Assembly: GCA_964632015.1 (NCBI GenBank)
Contig: CAZWAT010000102.1
Span: 1-10,036, forward strand
Origin: JAAYCO01 sp964632015
GTDB taxonomy: Bacteria; Planctomycetota; Phycisphaerae; SM23-33
Direction of reading: 5' to 3'
DNA: 10,036 nt
Made by a program: the position numbers and the translations under genes. Of the stretch, positions 6,844-10,036 are shown one piece after another. Under the pieces are notes generated by a model that saw only the letters and a program-made list of their open reading frames with translations, did not search any database and was not told the origin of the DNA. Numbering within the stretch: the first letter of the stretch is position 1; each line of letters starts with the position of its first letter.

Positions 6844-6881
6844 TGTGTAAACAAGTTGTCCGCTGCACCCCATGACGATGT

Positions 6882-6948
6882 AGGTCTCCCTCCGCCTATG
6901 TCAACGGGTTGCGGCTATTCGGGCGATGCCAAGGTCTCCCTCCGCCTA
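6882..6948 (+). repeat. Direct repeat of 17 nt, two copies 50 nt apart
   Basis: AGGTCTCCCTCCGCCTA occurs at 6882-6898 and 6932-6948. CGATG precedes both copies at nearly the same distance (6876-6880 and 6924-6928). The flanking stem bases differ between copies while the loop is unchanged, as expected if the loop is the functional part. Confidence 0.9.
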
Positions 6949-6966
6949 GGCATCGCCTCTTTAATT
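6922..6966 (+). terminator. Intrinsic terminator of the small-RNA candidate
   Basis: GGCGATGCC (6922-6930) pairs perfectly with GGCATCGCC (6949-6957), extended inside the loop by AGG with CCT, and is followed by TCTTTAATT. The T-rich side is on the plus strand, so it terminates plus-strand transcription. Confidence 0.6.
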
Positions 6967-7129
6967 ATCATAGCTGTGATAGCGGAAGATTTCAGAAAAC
7001 CTCATTCATTCTTAAAATATTCCCGTATAGGCTGTTGATCGATTATAGCACCCCTCTCTCCGAATTACGCCTGATGGAAAAAAAGTTACTATCACGAGTG
7101 TTGTTGCGTTTATGAGGGATCAGCCCGGT

Positions 7130-8554
7130 TCAGAGGGCGAAAGACTGACCTCGTTCAGGAATGATCGCCTTTCGACATCCGGCGAGTCTAAGCATGTCCT
7201 GCATCGCCCCCATCCTGCTGCCTTCACCATGCACCACAAAAGACGCCTTGAGGTTAGGCCCAAGCGGACCAAGCAGCCTGGCAAAATCGTCGCGATCGGC
7301 GTGAGCGCTGAAACCGTTGAGCGTCTCAACCCTGCACAGCAGCCTGTAGTACCTGCCATAAATCTTCAGTTCTTCGCGTCGCTCAACGATCCGGCGACCA
7401 AGCGTGTGCTGCGCCTGAAAACCGATAATCACAACCGTATTAGCTTCGTCCTCGATATTGTTCTTCAGGTGGTGAAGAATTCTGCCCGCTTCGCACATAC
7501 CGCTTGAGGATATTATCACCATCGGCTCTTTGCGCTCGTTAAGCGATTTGGACGTAGCAACATCAGTTATGAACGTCACCTTTCCAGTCCCGAAGAGGTC
7601 GCCGGTTTTTTCGTAGAACTCGCGGGCTTCTTCATCATACAGCTCGGGATGCTTTTTGAAGATCTCGGTGGCATTTGTTGACAGCGGCGAGTCAACGTAA
7701 ATCGGAAGCGGATCGAGCAGGCCTTCTTCCATCGCCTGTGCAAGAAAATACACCACGTGCTGAGTCCTGCCGACACTGAAGGAGGGAATGATCACCTTCC
7801 CGCCCGCCTGCACCGTTTGAGTGATGATCCAAGTGAGGCGATCTTTCATATCCGATGCCGAAGAGTGCCGCTTGTCCGCGTAGGTGGACTCGGTTATGAG
7901 ATAATCGCACTTCGGTAGCGGGTTGGCGGGGTCTCGAAGAATGGGCAGACCGAACCTGCCCAGGTCGCCCGTGAACAGCAATCTCACCGTTCTTCCATTT
8001 TGCCGGGCCTCCACCAGAATGCACGCCGAACCCAGAATATGACCGGCCTCGAGGAACCACGCACGACAGTTGGGACCCATGTCGATAGGCTTGTTGTATT
8101 CGACAGGACGAAGTAGCTTCTGCGTCTTGATTACGTCCTGCGAGTCATACAGCGGATCAATGTACTCTTTGGGGCTTTTGGCGCGTTTCTCGTTCCAGAA
8201 TCTCGCGTCTTCCTCCTGTATGTGAGCGGAATCGGCAAGCATCACTTCGCCAAGGTCGCACGTTGCCCCGGTAGCCCAGATCGGACCCGAAAAACCTCTC
8301 TTCACCAGCGAAGGAAGGTTCCCGCTATGATCCATATGGGCGTGGCTGAGCAGGACGCCATCGACCTGATCCCCACGGAGAGGAAGCTTCTCGTTCTTCT
8401 GTCTCGCGTCGGTTCGCTTGCCTTGAAACAGGCCACAATCCAGCGAATACACCTTGTCGCCTACGCGAAGAATGTGCATCGAACCCGTTACTTCCTGGGC
8501 GGCCCCATGGAAAAGCAGTTCGATGTCAGCGTTTGTTTTGTTCAGTCCGCTCAA
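7130..8554 (-). CDS. Beta-CASP metallo-beta-lactamase ribonuclease with RMMBL domain
   Basis: A zinc-dependent RNase of the CPSF73/TTHA0252 type, expected to cut or trim RNA in the cytoplasm. In 474 aa the zinc ligands are His71, His73, Asp75, His76 (HAHMDHSG), His172 (GHILGSA), Asp197 (FTGDLGR) and His418 (GFSAHAD). The beta-CASP insertion (about 215-400) carries TESTYADKRH (221-230), PSFSVGRTQ (257-265) and GFQAQHTLGRR (378-388); the C-terminal RMMBL part starts near 410. There are no KH domains, unlike archaeal aCPSF1. The start is TTG at 8554: an in-frame TGA lies closely upstream, no ATG precedes the conserved core, and AGGG sits 8 nt ahead. That AGGG lies inside a hairpin (8556-8603), so translation may be limited. 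A T7 tract follows the gene near 7080 without a clear stem. Its biological substrate cannot be told from sequence. Confidence 0.93.
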   Translation of the reverse strand: MSGLNKTNADIELLFHGAAQEVTGSMHILRVGDKVYSLDCGLFQGKRTDARQKNEKLPLRGDQVDGVLLSHAHMDHSGNLPSLVKRGFSGPIWATGATCDLGEVMLADSAHIQEEDARFWNEKRAKSPKEYIDPLYDSQDVIKTQKLLRPVEYNKPIDMGPNCRAWFLEAGHILGSACILVEARQNGRTVRLLFTGDLGRFGLPILRDPANPLPKCDYLITESTYADKRHSSASDMKDRLTWIITQTVQAGGKVIIPSFSVGRTQHVVYFLAQAMEEGLLDPLPIYVDSPLSTNATEIFKKHPELYDEEAREFYEKTGDLFGTGKVTFITDVATSKSLNERKEPMVIISSSGMCEAGRILHHLKNNIEDEANTVVIIGFQAQHTLGRRIVERREELKIYGRYYRLLCRVETLNGFSAHADRDDFARLLGPLGPNLKASFVVHGEGSRMGAMQDMLRLAGCRKAIIPERGQSFAL

Positions 8555-8555
8555 T

Positions 8556-8603
8556 ACAAAAACCCTGATAAGTCATCATGATGATACCATTATCGGGTTT
8601 TGT
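8556..8603 (-). terminator. Terminator/attenuator hairpin between lipoprotein and RNase genes
   Basis: Read on the minus strand, ACAAAACCCGATAA pairs with TTATCAGGGTTTTTGT (two single-base bulges) around an 18-nt loop that contains the 12-bp palindrome TCATCATGATGA (plus 8573-8584). An A-tract, stem and T5 order fits an intrinsic terminator for the lipoprotein gene. The AGGG ribosome site of the RNase gene lies in the second arm, 8 nt from its TTG, so a transcript reading through would have that site paired. Confidence 0.55.
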
Positions 8604-8658
8604 AATAAAGGCGCTTTGTTGCGAACGGTTTTTTCGCCCCCAACACCTCTTCAGAGCG

Positions 8659-9201
8659 TCAGGGCCTGGTGTAGCTTAGCCAATCCACAGTCGTCGCCAC
8701 CAGTGCGGGCCTGTTGAGGTATTGCATGTAGAAGTCGGCAGTGATCCTCGGGCCTTCGGCATCCCCGGAAAACGCCGGGCTGTATGTGTTTAGCATACTG
8801 GCCGTGAAAAGTTGCACCGTTCCCGACACCTGCACCACATCATTGTTGTTCAACCTGCTGGTTATGAGCTGGGGGTTTCGCGGAATGATGACCATTAACT
8901 GGTTGGTCCTCGTGTCGATATCGTTGATGACGAAGACGCCGGGTTCCTCGATGACCGTCACAACACCGTTGACGACGACTGACCGACCCATCCAGTCCCC
9001 TGGCGAACCCTGGATCATCCCGATGCGCACGGGCTGAAAAACTCTTGGAGAAGACGGGCCTGGTGAAACATACGCCACAGGCGATTGCCCAGCTTCAACT
9101 TCTTCATCATCCGCACATCCACCCGTGATCGCGAGCACCGCCAACATCAACACCATTGACACAACACCCAGACCGGTGCGACTGGAAAATCGATCCTTCA
9201 T
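8659..9201 (-). CDS. Small lipoprotein with an OB-fold-like domain
   Basis: The start at 9201 was chosen because GGGAG lies 7 nt upstream and a signal peptide follows directly. In 180 aa, residues 1-28 are a lipoprotein signal (basic KDRFSSR, hydrophobic VVSMVLMLAVLAI) ending in TGGC with lipid-modified Cys29 predicted. Residues 30-60 are acidic then Pro/Ser-rich, a spacer. Residues about 60-140 contain alternating beta strands such as RSVVVNGVVTVIEEPGVFVI and DVVQVSGTVQLF, the pattern of a bacterial OB-fold of the kind found in small secreted proteins. Such a domain could bind a ligand or protein at the membrane; the actual role is unknown. The last 40 residues are aromatic-rich with no recognised motif. 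It lies 107 nt after the DUF4159 gene and has its own possible -10 box. Confidence 0.85.
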   Translation of the reverse strand: MKDRFSSRTGLGVVSMVLMLAVLAITGGCADDEEVEAGQSPVAYVSPGPSSPRVFQPVRIGMIQGSPGDWMGRSVVVNGVVTVIEEPGVFVINDIDTRTNQLMVIIPRNPQLITSRLNNNDVVQVSGTVQLFTASMLNTYSPAFSGDAEGPRITADFYMQYLNRPALVATTVDWLSYTRP

Positions 9202-9261
9202 CGCATTTCTCCCAACGCCAACGCTTCTAAAATTGTCGGCGATTGCTGCCACCCTCGGCGA

Positions 9262-9267
9262 ATTATA
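9262..9267 (-). promoter_or_regulatory. Possible -10 box of the lipoprotein gene
   Basis: On the minus strand this reads TATAAT, 60 nt upstream of the lipoprotein ATG. No convincing -35 is present at 16-18 nt, so the promoter is tentative. Confidence 0.3.
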
Positions 9268-9308
9268 GCGCCACCGGAGAGGTAACACGGAGAAACTCTA
9301 ACCACTGA

Positions 9309-10036
9309 TCAGCGATTCTTCTCGGCGTAGGTAATGATCGCCCTGACGAGATCGACAGCCGATTCCGACGCGTATCCGTCACAGTCGAACGAAGACACGC
9401 CGATAAGCCCGCAGGTGATGTCCATCGAGCTGTGCAGCACCCCGGGTCGATCATTCACCAGTATGGTCCTGATTCGCGGGGTCCTTTCGGGAATCGCCAG
9501 ACTGGTTCGCCTGCGGAATCGCACCTGGTCAACGGCCATGCCTTGCTGGTTGAAGATAGGCGCGCGGGAATCGAGCTTATGCGTGATGCTGTCGAAGACA
9601 TCTATAAGCATGTCCTCGGAACTTCTTGAGAAATCTCTATCCCCGCCGGTGGCGTCAACCAGAATAGTCCCACCGTTTTCGACGTAGGTTTTTATGGCCT
9701 GGCATTCTTCGTCGGACAATTCAAGCGTGCCCGTTCCCGTCAGAAATGCCACCACCGGGTTAACGTTCATGAGCTCGGTGGCGTTGATGTCCTTGACTTC
9801 GAGACGTCGGCTGTCCTTTTGGGACATGATCCTTGAGACACGCTCAAGACCGAACGGCTCGGGATTCCAGTTACCATTATGCCTGATGCGAGCAACGGTT
9901 ATCGCCCGGTGGCTTCTGCTTGCTTTTGCAGGCCAGTGGGGCACGCCGCGTGCTCGCATGGAGCCCTTGTCCGTAACGTACATCGCGACGTTCATGCCCG
10001 TTTCATAGGCCCATATCTCTTTACCCAAACGGTATG
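9309..10036 (-). CDS. DUF4159 domain protein, C-terminal part; runs off right edge
   Basis: The frame is open to the window edge, so the N-terminus is missing; the TTG at 10028 has no ribosome site and is unlikely to be the start. 241 residues are visible. The C-terminal 190 match the DUF4159 pattern: VARIRHNGNWNPEPFG, then VVAFLTGTGTLELSDEEC and the glycine-rich TYVENGGTILVDATGGDRDF, typical of a Rossmann-like, class I amidotransferase-related fold. No catalytic Cys-His pair of a true amidotransferase is apparent, so an enzymatic role is not supported. DUF4159 proteins are frequent in Planctomycetota, often as the last domain of long proteins. The first 30 visible residues (EIWAYETGMNVAMYVTDKG) resemble the end of a preceding domain. 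Function unknown. Confidence 0.8.
   Translation of the reverse strand, partial: YRLGKEIWAYETGMNVAMYVTDKGSMRARGVPHWPAKASRSHRAITVARIRHNGNWNPEPFGLERVSRIMSQKDSRRLEVKDINATELMNVNPVVAFLTGTGTLELSDEECQAIKTYVENGGTILVDATGGDRDFSRSSEDMLIDVFDSITHKLDSRAPIFNQQGMAVDQVRFRRRTSLAIPERTPRIRTILVNDRPGVLHSSMDITCGLIGVSSFDCDGYASESAVDLVRAIITYAEKNR

Larger units (their letters stand above)
6850..6966 (+). ncRNA. Candidate small RNA with two identical C-rich loops
   Basis: The transcript predicted from the promoter above folds into two hairpins. Hairpin 1 (6860-6914) is a nested stem: CCGC (6860-6863) with GCGG (6911-6914), ACCC (6867-6870) with GGGT (6906-6909), TGAC (6873-6876) with GTCA (6900-6903), TAGG (6881-6884) with CCTA (6895-6898), capped by the loop TCTCCCTCCG (6885-6894). 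Hairpin 2 (6922-6957) is a perfect 9-bp stem with the same loop sequence (6935-6944), followed by TCTTTAATT, and acts as terminator. The loops contain CTCCCTCC, complementary to extended Shine-Dalgarno sequences. This architecture resembles anti-Shine-Dalgarno regulatory RNAs known in alphaproteobacteria and staphylococci; sequence relation to them is not claimed. Probably a trans-acting post-transcriptional regulator. No homology search was possible. Confidence 0.55.

Noticed and set aside
9202..9288. 29-codon N-terminal extension of the lipoprotein
   Set aside because: It would place the signal peptide internally, and the ATG at 9201 has a clear GGGAG site.
1..10036. tRNA, rRNA, CRISPR arrays, transposases or phage genes
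   Set aside because: None was found: no T-loop-like GGTTCGA motif, no regularly spaced repeat array beyond the two-copy repeat, and no mobile-element protein.

Overview
The window looks like a bacterial chromosome segment of moderate GC content with AT-rich intergenic regions. The gene content (a family-20 glycosidase, a DUF4159 protein, a B12-dependent ribonucleotide reductase of 1000 residues, a beta-CASP ribonuclease, an OB-fold lipoprotein) best fits a Planctomycetota relative, possibly of the Phycisphaerae/Sedimentisphaerales type. That placement is inferred from gene content only; no rRNA or other taxonomic marker is present.

Layout. (1) 1-741, minus: the 5' part of a GH20-type beta-hexosaminidase gene running off the left edge, broken by an in-frame TAA at codon 130. 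(2) 742-921: a divergent intergenic region with a dyad in the glycosidase leader and a promoter candidate for the plus-strand genes. (3) 922-1354, plus: two tiny overlapping genes of unknown function. (4) 1401-2963, plus: endonuclease III (nth) and a divergent thymidylate synthase (thyA), followed by a terminator at 3008-3038. (5) 3039-3354: a long nrdJ leader with a 17-bp palindrome and an NrdR-box-like site. (6) 3355-6357: adenosylcobalamin-dependent ribonucleotide reductase (nrdJ). (7) 6358-7129: about 770 bp without a convincing protein gene. It holds a GC-rich run of inverted repeats directly after nrdJ and, further on, a strong promoter driving what looks like a small RNA of about 115 nt with two C-rich loops and an intrinsic terminator. 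(8) 7130-10036, minus: a beta-CASP metallo-beta-lactamase RNase, a small OB-fold lipoprotein and the C-terminal part of a DUF4159 protein.

Functionally the middle of the window is about DNA precursors and repair: NrdJ makes deoxyribonucleotides, ThyA converts dUMP to dTMP, and Nth removes oxidised pyrimidines. ThyA and NrdJ are separated by a terminator and a candidate operator, so they are probably controlled separately. The right-hand genes concern RNA processing and the cell envelope.

The most interesting item is the unannotated small-RNA candidate at about 6850-6966. It has a perfect -10 box, two identical 17-nt segments exactly 50 nt apart, each presented as a hairpin loop complementary to Shine-Dalgarno sequences, and a 9-bp terminator stem.
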